This document shows, one piece after another, positions 1-7,229 of a stretch of DNA of 8,281 bases (position 1 is the stretch's first letter; the number at the start of each line of letters is the position of its first letter). This stretch comes from Methylobacteriaceae bacterium (lineage in GTDB: Bacteria; Pseudomonadota; Alphaproteobacteria; Rhizobiales; Beijerinckiaceae): assembly GCA_031272615.1 (NCBI GenBank), contig JAISTL010000015.1, positions 1 through 8,281 on the forward strand, read 5' to 3'. Under the pieces are notes generated by a model, which searched no databases, was not told the DNA's origin, and saw nothing but the letters and a program-made list of their open reading frames with translations. Made by a program: the position numbers and the translations under genes.

Positions 1-5
1 TCCAG

Positions 6-593
6 CTAAAATCTGCTCGCTTCAAACCGCTGCAGGAAGGCGGATTCGGCGTCTTCCGCCGGCCACGGGGTGATGAGCGGCAGCAACGGTTCCCGGGCGG
101 TTTCGGCTTCGCCGAACAACGGCAGCGCCTCCTCCTCGGAAAACCCGGCCAGCAGCACCGCCTCGAACAGGGCGGCCTGGCGGTCAGCCTTCTTCACCAG
201 ACGCTCCACCAGCCCCGGCGGGTCCGGCGGCAGGCCGAAACGGATGTGCACGGCGCGAATCAGCCGCTGTTCCACCTCGCGGTAGCTGCCGCCCATAATC
301 GCCTTGAACGGGGAAATCATGTCCCCCACCACGTATTCCGGCGCGTCGTGCAGCAGGGCGGTGAGGCAGGTGCGCGGCGGCGCTGACGGGTTGAGCAGGC
401 GCACGATGTGCTCCACCAGCACCGAATGCTGGGCAACGGAATAAATGTGGGCGCCGATGGTCTGGCCGTTCCAGCGGGCGACCCGCGCCAGACCGTGGGC
501 GATATCCTCGATTTCGATGTCCAGCGGCGACGGGTCCACCAGGTTGAGTCGCCGGCCGGAGAGCATACGCTGCCAGACACGGGGCGCGCTCAT
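6..593 (-). CDS. HD-domain phosphohydrolase (YfbR/YfdR-like, probable nucleotidase)
   Basis: This complete 195-residue protein has the metal-binding pattern of the HD superfamily. His56 lies in a YSVAQHS motif, His82-Asp83 in LLHDAPE, and Asp137 in KKADR. The GDMISPFK stretch after the HD pair (about 90-97) and the N-terminal block DIEIEDIAHGLARVARWNGQT match cytosolic YfbR/YfdR-type phosphohydrolases. Family members such as E. coli YfbR are metal-dependent 5'-deoxynucleotidases; the substrate here is not known, and nucleotide cleavage is inferred. The start codon overlaps the stop of the upstream ygfZ-like gene (ATGA), and a GGAGG lies six bases before it, so the two genes are probably translated together from one transcript. 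The length fits the family and no key residue is missing. The HD assignment is firm; the exact substrate is open. Confidence 0.9.
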   Translation of the reverse strand: MSAPRVWQRMLSGRRLNLVDPSPLDIEIEDIAHGLARVARWNGQTIGAHIYSVAQHSVLVEHIVRLLNPSAPPRTCLTALLHDAPEYVVGDMISPFKAIMGGSYREVEQRLIRAVHIRFGLPPDPPGLVERLVKKADRQAALFEAVLLAGFSEEEALPLFGEAETAREPLLPLITPWPAEDAESAFLQRFEASRF

Positions 594-1450
594 GGCGTTC
601 CTCCCATGATCACGGGTTCATACGCGACGCCGAACGGTATCCACGGTTGCAGGACAAGAGTGACGGGCGCGGCGCGGAGGGTGACGGGAATGCCGCCGCG
701 GTGCGCCGCCTCCAGCATGTCGAGCCGCAGCAACGCCACCGCCTCGCCGTTGCGGCCGTCGCCCGCCGTGCCGATGGTTTTTTCTCCGGCCATGACCGGC
801 TCGCCCCGCGTCCACGGCGCAGGCGACCCGCAGCGTATCGTGAAGGTGCGGGTGCGCACCACGGTTTTATGCTGCATGCGCGACACCACCTCCTGGCCGA
901 TATAGCAGCCCTTGGTGAAATCCAACCCGTTCAGCAGGTCCATCATCACTTCGTGGGGAAAGACGTCGTTCCACAGGAAATCCCTGCCGCCTTCGGGAAC
1001 GCCGTTCCGCACGCGGCCGGCATGGTACGCGTCTTCTGCCGCGGAGTCGGCGGCGATTTGTCCGACGTGTGCCAGCCCGCGAAGCCCGAGAGCCGCCAGG
1101 CGGGGGTCCGGAGCGGCGGGGACGGCGTCCGTTTCCCCCCCGACGAAAACGGCCAGCAGGTTTGAGACATCGGTAACGGTGATTTTGGCGCGCAGCCTGT
1201 ACATGGTGAGGCGCTTCACCAACTCAGGCAGGGCGGAAAGCGAAACGTCGAGAAAACAGAGGGTCTCCGCCTGCTTGAACAGGATGAAATCGGCGACGAT
1301 TTTGCCCTGGGGCGTCAGAAGGGCGCCGAACCCGGCGCCGCCCGGTTCAATACGGGTGACGGGGCAGGACGAAACGGCGTTGAGAAATGTCGCGGCGTCA
1401 TCGCCGGCGACTTCCAGCACGCCGCGACTCGACAACAGACAACCGGTCAT
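590..1450 (-). CDS. ygfZ: YgfZ/GcvT-like folate-binding protein
   Basis: This 286-residue protein belongs to the YgfZ/GcvT-like family. Its hallmark is the KGCYIGQEV motif at about residues 180-188, followed by SRMQHKTVVRT. The N-terminal LLTPQGKIVADF block (45-56) is also typical. E. coli YgfZ binds tetrahydrofolate and helps maintain certain iron-sulfur enzymes, such as the tRNA methylthiotransferase MiaB; the same cytosolic role is inferred here. The ATG at 1450 is preferred because a GGAGG lies five bases upstream and the family homology begins there. An upstream in-frame start at 1504 would add 18 residues with no family character and would run into the terminator region. One oddity is that the early segment usually resembling QGLxTNDV reads NAVSSCPVTRI. 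The gene overlaps the HD phosphohydrolase by four bases and probably forms an operon with it. Confidence 0.92.
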   Translation of the reverse strand: MTGCLLSSRGVLEVAGDDAATFLNAVSSCPVTRIEPGGAGFGALLTPQGKIVADFILFKQAETLCFLDVSLSALPELVKRLTMYRLRAKITVTDVSNLLAVFVGGETDAVPAAPDPRLAALGLRGLAHVGQIAADSAAEDAYHAGRVRNGVPEGGRDFLWNDVFPHEVMMDLLNGLDFTKGCYIGQEVVSRMQHKTVVRTRTFTIRCGSPAPWTRGEPVMAGEKTIGTAGDGRNGEAVALLRLDMLEAAHRGGIPVTLRAAPVTLVLQPWIPFGVAYEPVIMGGTP

Positions 1451-1455
1451 CGTTT

Positions 1456-1460
1456 CCTCC
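1456..1460 (-). promoter_or_regulatory. Ribosome binding site deciding the ygfZ start
   Basis: The minus strand reads GGAGG with five bases to the ATG at 1448-1450. No comparable site precedes the alternative start at 1504, so this site fixes the shorter N-terminus. Confidence 0.75.
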
Positions 1461-1485
1461 GGAAAACGGGATTCGCTCGGCGCAC

Positions 1486-1494
1486 ACCATAGCA
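1486..1494 (-). promoter_or_regulatory. Candidate extended -10 promoter for ygfZ-HD operon
   Basis: The minus strand reads TGCTATGGT, an extended -10-like element (TGn plus TATGGT) about 36 bases before the ygfZ ATG. The T-rich run in front of it, which is the tail of the upstream terminator, offers only a poor -35 (TTTTGT at a 17-base spacing). The same TGnTATGnT pattern occurs before two other minus-strand genes in the window. No experimental support exists, so this is a motif-based inference. Confidence 0.35.
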
Positions 1495-1502
1495 CCGGAA
1501 GC

Positions 1503-1545
1503 AAACAAACAAAAGCCGCGTTCCCTTCGCGTGAACGCGGCTTTT
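1503..1545 (-). terminator. Strong intrinsic terminator after the DUF4261-like gene
   Basis: Two perfect 13-base inverted arms (1511-1523 and 1533-1545) enclose a 9-base loop. On the minus strand the stem ends in TTTT and continues GTTTGTTT, a good uridine tail. The structure begins 23 bases after the stop codon of the DUF4261-like gene, so it should end that transcript and insulate the ygfZ operon. Arms flanked by A on one side and T on the other could work in both directions, but no plus-strand gene points into it. Confidence 0.92.
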
Positions 1546-1568
1546 CCCCAACGTGCCCATGAGGCCCG

Positions 1569-2360
1569 CTATTGCTGTTGTTCCAGCCTCAGGCGCAGCA
1601 CGGGCGTTCCCGTCACCTTGCTGTCGGCATAGATGACGCGGATTCGTTCTTCCTGGCTGATGCCGACAGTGTCATTGTCCTGGACAACCAAACCGTTGGA
1701 AATCACGTATTTTGCCAGGCTGTCGACACGGTCGATGATGGTGTCGGCATCGAAATTCGGGTCGGGCGGGAATTCGATTTCCCGGCCGACAAAGGGAAGC
1801 AGGCCGCAGGTGAATACGCCGACGGTCTTGTTGCGGCCCGGACGCAGGGACTTGCGAATCCACTGGCTGACCGGCGGTTCGCCCTGACAGGCCTGATAGG
1901 CGGCGTTCAGCGTCTCTTTGCGCGGCGTCACCCAATCGGCATCGGCCCAGTAGGTGCCGACGGATTCCGTCACCTCGCTGATGGCGGCGGTCACCACCGT
2001 CACGGTGAAGGCGGCTTCGAGAAATTCATCCGCCTTGGTCAATTCCTGGCTCAGGGAAACCACCAGATGCCCGCGGTGGCGGCGGAATTCGCCCGGGACG
2101 TCGGGCCAGAACACGGCGCTTTCCTCATAGGCGTCGGTCAACGCGTCGGCGGGAATGGGCTTTTCCACCAGCAGCAACGCCAGCTCGAAACCGTTGCACT
2201 GAATGACGACCGGAGCTCCGTCTTCGCCACCCTCGTCAATGATATCGATGGTGAATTCGTCCGTGCCGACAATCTCTCTGCCCATCTGTTCAATATCGCT
2301 GACATCGAACTCCGGGTTCGGCGACACAAGCCCCGTCATTGTCATAAACTGTCCGGACAT
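1569..2360 (-). CDS. DUF4261-like protein of unknown function
   Basis: This 263-residue soluble protein has no signal peptide or membrane segment and is acidic. Its C-terminal part resembles my recollection of the DUF4261 family: CGLLPFVGREIEFPPD (185-200), a helix with DTIIDRVDSLAKYVISNG (206-223), then LVVQDNDTVGIS (224-235). The middle GTYWADADWVTPRKE (135-149) and the early segments ELALLLVEKPIPADAL and HRGHLVVSLSQE are also in keeping with it. The family has no established function and none is proposed. The start at 2360 is supported by GGAGAG four bases upstream; two further Met codons at residues 6 and 8 are possible starts. A candidate promoter lies ahead and a strong terminator follows, so the gene is probably transcribed alone. 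It lies 222 bases downstream of pheT in the same direction, so readthrough from pheT is possible. Confidence 0.8.
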   Translation of the reverse strand: MSGQFMTMTGLVSPNPEFDVSDIEQMGREIVGTDEFTIDIIDEGGEDGAPVVIQCNGFELALLLVEKPIPADALTDAYEESAVFWPDVPGEFRRHRGHLVVSLSQELTKADEFLEAAFTVTVVTAAISEVTESVGTYWADADWVTPRKETLNAAYQACQGEPPVSQWIRKSLRPGRNKTVGVFTCGLLPFVGREIEFPPDPNFDADTIIDRVDSLAKYVISNGLVVQDNDTVGISQEERIRVIYADSKVTGTPVLRLRLEQQQ

Positions 2361-2477
2361 TCAACTCTCCAAGTCTTGTACCGATTTACGTTTGTTATTC
2401 CCTGTAATTCCCGTGGGGCCGGCGCCCCCGAACACGGCGAGGATACGGGCGGCGCGCGCCGATACCGGCCGTTTGAA

Positions 2478-2506
2478 AACATAGCACATTTTCCATCGGA
2501 AGGAAA
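2478..2506 (-). promoter_or_regulatory. Candidate promoter for the DUF4261-like gene
   Basis: In the 222-base gap after pheT (2361-2582), the minus strand carries TGCTATGTT (2478-2486), an extended -10-like element, with a weak TTTCCT 17 bases before it (2501-2506). The start codon is about 118 bases downstream, which implies a long 5' leader. That leader holds a small GC-rich hairpin (GGGGC/GCCCC) but nothing recognisable as a riboswitch. This is a motif-level call only. Confidence 0.3.
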
Positions 2507-2582
2507 AGAGCCATGCATCAAGCGTCCCAAGACTTTCGCCCTTGTGGTTAAGGCAACCGGTTAACAAACGGGCGCGAAACCC

Positions 2583-5006
2583 TTACGCGCGAAGCGTTGC
2601 GCCGGTTTTTTCATGAACTTCGGCAACGATTTTCTGTGACAGCGCCTCGATATCGGCGTCGGTGAGAGTCCGCTCCACGGGTTGCAGAGTCACGGCGACG
2701 GCAACGGATTTCTCCTCAGGCCCGACATGCCCGCCCTCGTATAGGTCAAACACCTCCACGCCGGTAATCAGCTGCCGGTCGGCGGCGCGCACCGCGCGCA
2801 CGAGATCCGCGGCGGCAACGGCCTTGCCGAGCACAAAGGCGAAATCACGCACCACGGGATGGAACTCGGGAATGGTGAGTTTGGCCTTCACCTTGGTGGG
2901 CTTGACCTTGGGCGGCGGCAGGGCGTCGAGGGTGAGCTCGAAGGCGACCAGCGGCCCCTTGATGTCCATTTTCTTGAGGACAGCCGGGTGCAGCTCGCCG
3001 AACCAGCCGATGACGGTTTTCGGGCCGAAGCGCAGAGTCGCCGAGCGCCCGGGATGCAGCCAGTCCGGGCCGCCGGGAACCACCTGTACGCCGCCGACGG
3101 GCACGTTGAGTTCGGTCATCAGGGCGAACACGTCCGCCTTGGCGTCGAAGGCGTCTACCGGTTCGGAACCGTTGCGCCAGTCCCTCCCGAAGGAGCGGGC
3201 GCCCGCCAGGCGGCGGCGCACCCCGGCGGCGCGGATGGTCTGGTCTTCGGGTTCATCGCCGGTGAAGCATTGGCCGACCTCGAACAGCGCCACATCGGGC
3301 TGCCCGTGGACAACATTGTGCTCCACCGCGCGGAGCAGGCCCGGCAGCAGCGAGGGGCGCATGTCCGACATGTCGGCGGCGATGGGGTTGGCGAGTTCGA
3401 GGGCGGTGGCGCCGCCGCCGAACAGCAGGGCGTCATTTTTGGAAATGAAGGAATAGGTGACCGCCTCCATCAGGCCGCGGGCGGCCAGCGAGCGTTTGGC
3501 GAGGCGCGTGCGCCGCTGCAGCAGCGTGAGAATCGGCTTCGGCACCCCGGCGTCCAGCCGCGGCCACGGCTTCGACTCAACCTTGTTGATGCCGACAATG
3601 CGGATGATTTCCTCCACGATATCGGCCTTGCCCTCGATGTCGGGGCGCCAGGTCGGCACGTGAATCACCGCCGTATCACGATGATCTTCAATCTTGAAGC
3701 CGAGGCCGAGAAGAATGGCGCTGGCGCGGTCTTTGGGGACGTCGACTCCGGTGAGGCGTTTGGCTTCGCTCCACGGATAATCGATGTCTTTCTTCACCGA
3801 GGGGACCTTGCCGGCGACGATGATTTCGCTGGGTTCGCCGCCGCCGAACTCCATCACCATCCGTGTCGCCATGTCGAGACCGGGGACGCAGAAGGCAGGG
3901 TCGACGCCGCGCTCGAACCGGTAGCGCGCGTCGGTGATGATGCCGGTCCTGCGGCCGGTCTGGGCGATGTTGATCGGGTCCCACAGGGCGGACTCGATCA
4001 GCACGTCGGTGGTGGTTTCGTCACAGCCGGAGTTCTCGCCGCCCATGATGCCGCCGATGGACTCGATGCCGTTGTCGTCGGCAATGACCACGGCGTCATG
4101 GTCGAACACATATTCCCGCCCGTCGAGCGCCAGCAGTTTCTCGCCGTCGCGGGCGCGGCGCACCACCAGGGCGCCCTTGACCTTCTTCAGGTCAAAGACA
4201 TGGAGCGGGCGGCCCTGGTCATAGGTGAGGTAATTGGTGATGTCGACCAGCAGGTTGATGGGGCGCAGGCCGATGGCCTTGAGGCGCCGCTGCATCCAAT
4301 CCGGCGACGGGCCATTGTTGACGCCGGAGACGAGCCGCAGCGCGAAGGCCGGGCACAGACGCGCGTCTTCCGGGGCGAACTCCAGCGTGACGTTGACCGG
4401 CGGCTTGCCTTCGCCGGCGATGGATTTGATGTGCAGCGGCTTCAGACGGCCGAGGCCGGCGGCGGCCAAATCCCGGGCGATGCCGTAAATGGAGGTGCAG
4501 TCCGGCCGGTTGGGCGTAAGGTTGATGTCGATGACCGGGTCGTTGAGCCCGGCCCACTCGGCGAAGGATTTCCCCACCGGCGCGTCGTCGGGCAGTTCGA
4601 TGATGCCGGTGTGGTCGTCACTGATTTCCAGTTCCATGCCGGAACACAGCATTCCACGGCTTTCAACGCCGCGGATGACGCCGACTCCCAGAGTGATTTT
4701 CTTGCCGGGGATATAGGTTCCGGCGGGGGAGAACACGGCCTTCATGCCGGTGCGGGCGTTGGGCGCGCCGCACACCACCTGCACCGGGTCGCCGGAGCCG
4801 GTATCGACCATGCAGACATGCAGGCGGTCGGCGTTCGGGTGCTGCTTCACATCGAGCACGTAGGCGATGGTGAAGGGCTCCAGCAGTTTGCCCTTGTCTT
4901 CGACGTCTTCGACTTCAAGGCCGATATGGGTCAGCCTGTCGACAATCCCGTCCAGCGTCGCGTCGGTTTCCAGATAGTCTTTGAGCCACGAAAGAGTGAG
5001 TTTCAT
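2583..5006 (-). CDS. pheT: Phenylalanyl-tRNA synthetase beta subunit
   Basis: This 807-residue protein is the full-length bacterial-type beta subunit of the cytosolic alpha2-beta2 enzyme that attaches phenylalanine to tRNA-Phe. Domain order is canonical. The start [12 protein letters not shown] leads into an EMAP-II-like tRNA-binding domain (about 39-150, with [10 protein letters not shown] and VVCGAPNAR). A B3/B4 editing region follows at about 210-375, with LVDITNYL and GRPLHVFD. The B5 domain is at about 408-475 ([21 protein letters not shown]), then the catalytic-like core. The C-terminal ferredoxin-fold anticodon-binding domain starts near 712 and ends at ATLRA. pheT begins 32 bases after pheS with only a weak Shine-Dalgarno, which suggests translation partly depends on pheS. 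No truncation or frameshift is seen, and no convincing intrinsic terminator follows it. Confidence 0.98.
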   Translation of the reverse strand: MKLTLSWLKDYLETDATLDGIVDRLTHIGLEVEDVEDKGKLLEPFTIAYVLDVKQHPNADRLHVCMVDTGSGDPVQVVCGAPNARTGMKAVFSPAGTYIPGKKITLGVGVIRGVESRGMLCSGMELEISDDHTGIIELPDDAPVGKSFAEWAGLNDPVIDINLTPNRPDCTSIYGIARDLAAAGLGRLKPLHIKSIAGEGKPPVNVTLEFAPEDARLCPAFALRLVSGVNNGPSPDWMQRRLKAIGLRPINLLVDITNYLTYDQGRPLHVFDLKKVKGALVVRRARDGEKLLALDGREYVFDHDAVVIADDNGIESIGGIMGGENSGCDETTTDVLIESALWDPINIAQTGRRTGIITDARYRFERGVDPAFCVPGLDMATRMVMEFGGGEPSEIIVAGKVPSVKKDIDYPWSEAKRLTGVDVPKDRASAILLGLGFKIEDHRDTAVIHVPTWRPDIEGKADIVEEIIRIVGINKVESKPWPRLDAGVPKPILTLLQRRTRLAKRSLAARGLMEAVTYSFISKNDALLFGGGATALELANPIAADMSDMRPSLLPGLLRAVEHNVVHGQPDVALFEVGQCFTGDEPEDQTIRAAGVRRRLAGARSFGRDWRNGSEPVDAFDAKADVFALMTELNVPVGGVQVVPGGPDWLHPGRSATLRFGPKTVIGWFGELHPAVLKKMDIKGPLVAFELTLDALPPPKVKPTKVKAKLTIPEFHPVVRDFAFVLGKAVAAADLVRAVRAADRQLITGVEVFDLYEGGHVGPEEKSVAVAVTLQPVERTLTDADIEALSQKIVAEVHEKTGATLRA

Positions 5007-5038
5007 TGTCGTTGTCCGTAAATGTCCGGGAGTGCGGT

Positions 5039-6124
5039 TCAGGTGAGAGACAGGCCGCCGATGAGGGTCGGCAGGTCCAGGGGTCTGAAGCCGTAATGGT
5101 CCAGCCAGCGGGTATCCGCTTCAAAGAACGGACGCAGGTCCGACATGCCGTATTTCAGCATGGCGATACGGTCGATGCCCATGCCCCAGGCGAAGCCCTG
5201 GAATTCATCCGGGTCCAGGCCGCAATTCCTGAGCACGTTGGGGTGCACCATGCCGCACCCAAGAATTTCCAGCCAGTCCTCGCCTTCGCCGAAGCGGATT
5301 TCCCCGCCCTTGCGCGAGCACTGGATATCCACCTCCGCCGACGGTTCGGTAAAGGGGAAGAACGACGGCCGGAAGCGCATTTTGATCTGGTCGATCTCGA
5401 AGAAGGATTTGCAGAATTCCTCGAGAATCCACTTCATGTGGCCGAGATGGGAGGTGCGGTCCACCACCAGCCCCTCCACCTGATGGAACATGGGGGTGTG
5501 GGTCTGGTCGGAATCGTGTCGGTAGGTGCGGCCGGGAACAACGATGCGGATGGGCGGCTTCTGCGCCAGCATGGTGCGGATCTGCACCGGGCTGGTGTGG
5601 GTGCGCAGCAGTTTGCGCTCGCCGTTGGCGTCGGGGTGCATGAAGAAGGTATCGTGCATTTCCCGCGCCGGATGGCCGACCGCGAAGTTGAGGGCGGTGA
5701 AGTTGTAGAAGTCGGTTTCGATGTCCGGCCCCTCGGCGATGTGGAAGCCCATGTCGCCGAACACCGTCGAGATTTCGTCGATGACCTGGCTGATGGGGTG
5801 GATGCGTCCGCGGTTTTCCGGCGCCTCCTGAACCGGCAGGGAAACGTCGACGGTTTCCGCCGCAAGACGCGTGGCCAGCGCCGCCTGTTCGAGAACATCG
5901 CGGCGGGCGGCGACGGCGGCGGTCACCCGGTCACGCAGGCCGTTGATTTGCGGGCCTTTCTCCTTGCGCTCCCCGGGGGTCATCTTTCCGAGAGTCTTGA
6001 GCAGTTCGGAAATCGAGCCCTTCTTGCCGAGGGCGGCAACGCGCACGGCCTCCAGCGCCGGCTCGTCGGCGGCGGCGTTAATCTCGTTGATCAGATTGGT
6101 TTCAATGGTCGTGAAGTCACTCAT
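5039..6124 (-). CDS. pheS: Phenylalanyl-tRNA synthetase alpha subunit
   Basis: This 361-residue protein is the catalytic alpha subunit that partners PheT. An N-terminal coiled-coil-like arm (about 1-95) precedes the class II core. Signature blocks are [31 protein letters not shown] (174-183), GRTYRHD (198-204), HQVEG (214-218), [14 protein letters not shown] (252-265), GCGMVHP (289-295) and the motif 3 segment GMGIDRIAM (314-322). The end [12 protein letters not shown] is typical of alphaproteobacterial versions. The ATG at 6124 is chosen because MSDF aligns with the family start. A longer reading begins at a TTG at 6154 that lacks a ribosome site and adds ten residues without family character. 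An AAGGGG sits 12 bases before the ATG, a rather long spacing. pheS lies 267 bases after rplT, and pheT follows directly. Confidence 0.98.
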   Translation of the reverse strand: MSDFTTIETNLINEINAAADEPALEAVRVAALGKKGSISELLKTLGKMTPGERKEKGPQINGLRDRVTAAVAARRDVLEQAALATRLAAETVDVSLPVQEAPENRGRIHPISQVIDEISTVFGDMGFHIAEGPDIETDFYNFTALNFAVGHPAREMHDTFFMHPDANGERKLLRTHTSPVQIRTMLAQKPPIRIVVPGRTYRHDSDQTHTPMFHQVEGLVVDRTSHLGHMKWILEEFCKSFFEIDQIKMRFRPSFFPFTEPSAEVDIQCSRKGGEIRFGEGEDWLEILGCGMVHPNVLRNCGLDPDEFQGFAWGMGIDRIAMLKYGMSDLRPFFEADTRWLDHYGFRPLDLPTLIGGLSLT

Positions 6125-6391
6125 CGCTCTGAAATACCCCTTGGGACACCGCAAAAGATTCGGCGGATGCCGCGGAAAAGCCTAATCCTGAAACACACGC
6201 ACACGCCTAGGAAGGGCGCCGGGGTGTTTCGCGTCGGAACCGGGGGCTTGCGATGGCGGTCATTGAGCCAAGACCCCGGCTGGAGAATTGATGGCGGTGA
6301 TACACCGCGAAGCCGTCGGGTCCCGGAAGAGCCGGACGGCGGCAGCCGGAAAGCCCGAATGCCGCCCCGTTTGAGCGAACCGTGGGAACTG
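6125..6391 (-). promoter_or_regulatory. Structured rplT-pheS spacer, possible pheST leader
   Basis: This 267-base gap has no recognised gene and holds several inverted repeats on the minus strand. GCCGGGGT (6273-6280) pairs perfectly with ACCCCGGC (6218-6225), and it can instead pair with CCCCGG (6240-6245). GAAACAC (6224-6230) pairs with GTGTTTC (6190-6196), and GCGGTG/CACCGC forms a tight hairpin at 6294-6308. A short ATG-led frame of 18 codons (6207-6263) lies inside the largest pairing but has no visible ribosome site and only one Phe codon. In E. coli pheST is controlled by attenuation through a Phe-rich leader peptide; that exact arrangement is not visible here. No U-rich tail marks a terminator, so a regulatory role is inferred only from the spacing and the competing pairings. 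Confidence 0.3.
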
Positions 6392-6754
6392 TCAGGCGGC
6401 GGGAAGCGCGGCCTTCGCCTTTTCGATGTAACCCTTGAACGCCTCGGGTTCATGGATGGCGAGTTCTGACAGAACCTTGCGGTCGATTTCGACGCCGGCC
6501 TTGCCGAGACCGTCGATAAATCGGGAATAGTTCAATCCGTACTCCCGCACAGCGGCGTTGAGGCGCTGAATCCACAGGGCGCGGAAGGTGCGCTTGCGGT
6601 TCTTGCGGTCCCGATAGGCATACTGCTGGGAATGGTCCACCGCCGCCTTGGCGGTGCGGATGGTGTTCTTGCGGCGCCCGTAAAAGCCTTTGGCGGCGCT
6701 GAAAACTTTTTTGTGCTTGGCGTGGGCGGTAACGCCCCGTTTGACGCGGGCCAT
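6392..6754 (-). CDS. rplT: 50S ribosomal protein L20
   Basis: This 120-residue basic protein is L20, an early-assembly protein that binds 23S rRNA. The start [17 protein letters not shown], the middle [15 protein letters not shown] and [24 protein letters not shown], and the globular C-terminal half ([26 protein letters not shown]) are all standard. E. coli L20 is 118 residues, so the length fits. The ATG follows an AAGGA eight bases upstream. It lies 51 bases after rpmI, the conserved arrangement, and the two are surely cotranscribed. In several bacteria L20 represses its own operon by binding the mRNA leader; whether it does so here cannot be seen directly. Confidence 0.98.
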   Translation of the reverse strand: MARVKRGVTAHAKHKKVFSAAKGFYGRRKNTIRTAKAAVDHSQQYAYRDRKNRKRTFRALWIQRLNAAVREYGLNYSRFIDGLGKAGVEIDRKVLSELAIHEPEAFKGYIEKAKAALPAA

Positions 6755-6805
6755 GGAAAACGTCCTTTACAACAGAAACATTGAAAAATCGGGTGAGCGC
6801 GAACG

Positions 6806-7006
6806 TCAGCCGTTCGGCAGGAAATACTGTTTCACACGATCACCGTCGGCCTTGGCCATGATGTTCGTTCCGCGCTTCTGGCGGATTTGCTTGGGCGTGC
6901 GTTTGATCATCCCATGACGCTTGCCGGACTGGGTGTACACCACCTTGCCGGTGCCGGTCACCTTGAAACGCTTTTTGGCGCCGGACTTGGTTTTCAACTT
7001 GGGCAT
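6806..7006 (-). CDS. rpmI: 50S ribosomal protein L35
   Basis: This 66-residue highly basic protein is L35 of the large ribosomal subunit. Diagnostic segments are [39 protein letters not shown] and the C-terminal VKQYFLPNG. The length matches the family (65 in E. coli). The ATG at 7006 has a strong GAGGAG six bases upstream. The frame stays open for another 130 codons upstream, but that extension has no family resemblance and crosses a terminator, so it is not coding. In E. coli infC lies directly before rpmI; here an unrelated small gene does, so translation initiation factor IF3 must be encoded elsewhere. Confidence 0.98.
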   Translation of the reverse strand: MPKLKTKSGAKKRFKVTGTGKVVYTQSGKRHGMIKRTPKQIRQKRGTNIMAKADGDRVKQYFLPNG

Positions 7007-7055
7007 TTCGCTCTCCTCGCGGGCCGCAACCGGACTCCGCTTATGGTTGGGTTCA

Positions 7056-7064
7056 AGCATAACA
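7056..7064 (-). promoter_or_regulatory. Candidate extended -10 promoter for rpmI-rplT
   Basis: The minus strand reads TGTTATGCT about 50 bases before the rpmI ATG. It matches the TGnTATGnT pattern seen before ygfZ and the DUF4261-like gene. No acceptable -35 is seen at 16-18 bases, where the sequence is the GC-rich arm of a hairpin. If it is the real promoter, the hairpin upstream is not in the rpmI mRNA. Confidence 0.3.
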
Positions 7065-7138
7065 AACCGCCCCGGCAGCCCTTGTTTCAGCCGGGCGGTT
7101 TCTTCCGAAGCCGCGCTTATGGCAGAAAACACCCGGCT
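7064..7138 (-). promoter_or_regulatory. Competing hairpins ahead of rpmI, attenuator-like
   Basis: On the minus strand three arms occur in order. Arm 1 (7130-7138) can form nine pairs, one of them a G-U, with arm 2 (7089-7097). A stretch overlapping arm 2 (7090-7101) can instead form 12 pairs, with one bulged base, with arm 3 (7064-7076). The second structure has a 13-base loop and runs into a U-rich tail, UUUGUUAUGCUU, so it looks like an intrinsic terminator that the first would prevent. This is the shape of an attenuator, and rpmI-rplT leaders are known attenuation targets of L20 in Bacillus. It also fits a simple terminator of upstream readthrough. Confidence 0.4.
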
Positions 7139-7154
7139 TGGCAATGGCGGAACG

Positions 7155-7193
7155 AAAAAAAAGCGATGGCGCGGAGGGCGAAGGGCATCGCCC
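7155..7193 (-). terminator. Intrinsic terminator after the 84-residue gene
   Basis: GCGATG (7186-7191) pairs with CATCGC (7163-7168), extendable by two G-U pairs, and is followed by eight Ts (7155-7162). The stop codon of the small gene is 37 bases upstream. The 17-base loop is large. The same left arm can also pair as GGGCGA (7188-7193) with TCGCCC (7176-7181), a tighter hairpin that excludes the terminator stem. Confidence 0.65.
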
Positions 7194-7229
7194 GGCAACG
7201 CGAAATCAAAACACTGAAATTCCCGCCTG

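Noticed and set aside
1451..1504. An upstream start for the YgfZ-like protein
   Set aside because: It lacks a ribosome site and overlaps the candidate promoter; the ATG at 1450 has GGAGG at good spacing.
1572..2564. A 330-codon open frame on the plus strand opposite the DUF4261-like gene
   Set aside because: The minus-strand frame has family-like motifs, a ribosome site and a terminator; the plus-strand frame has none of these.
2484..2582. A terminator after pheT
   Set aside because: Only weak pairings are present (TTTCG..CGCCC with GGGCGAAA, and GTTAA/TTAAC), and none is followed by a U-rich tail.
2859..5021. A 720-codon open frame on the plus strand opposite pheT
   Set aside because: It lies entirely antisense to a well-recognised gene, has no family resemblance, and is a usual by-product of high GC codon use.
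6125..6154. A TTG start adding ten residues to PheS
   Set aside because: There is no ribosome site before it and the added residues do not align with the family; the ATG at 6124 fits the usual start.
6189..6206. A CA-rich simple repeat (ACACACGCACACGC)
   Set aside because: It is short and imperfect, and is better explained as one arm of the hairpin at 6190-6230.
6207..6263. A PheM-type phenylalanine leader peptide
   Set aside because: The only short frame has a single Phe codon and no ribosome site, so it cannot be called a phenylalanine-sensing leader.
5006..6469. A 487-codon open frame on the plus strand opposite pheS
   Set aside because: It is antisense to pheS and the end of rplT, with low-complexity His/Gly/Val/Asp composition typical of a shadow frame.
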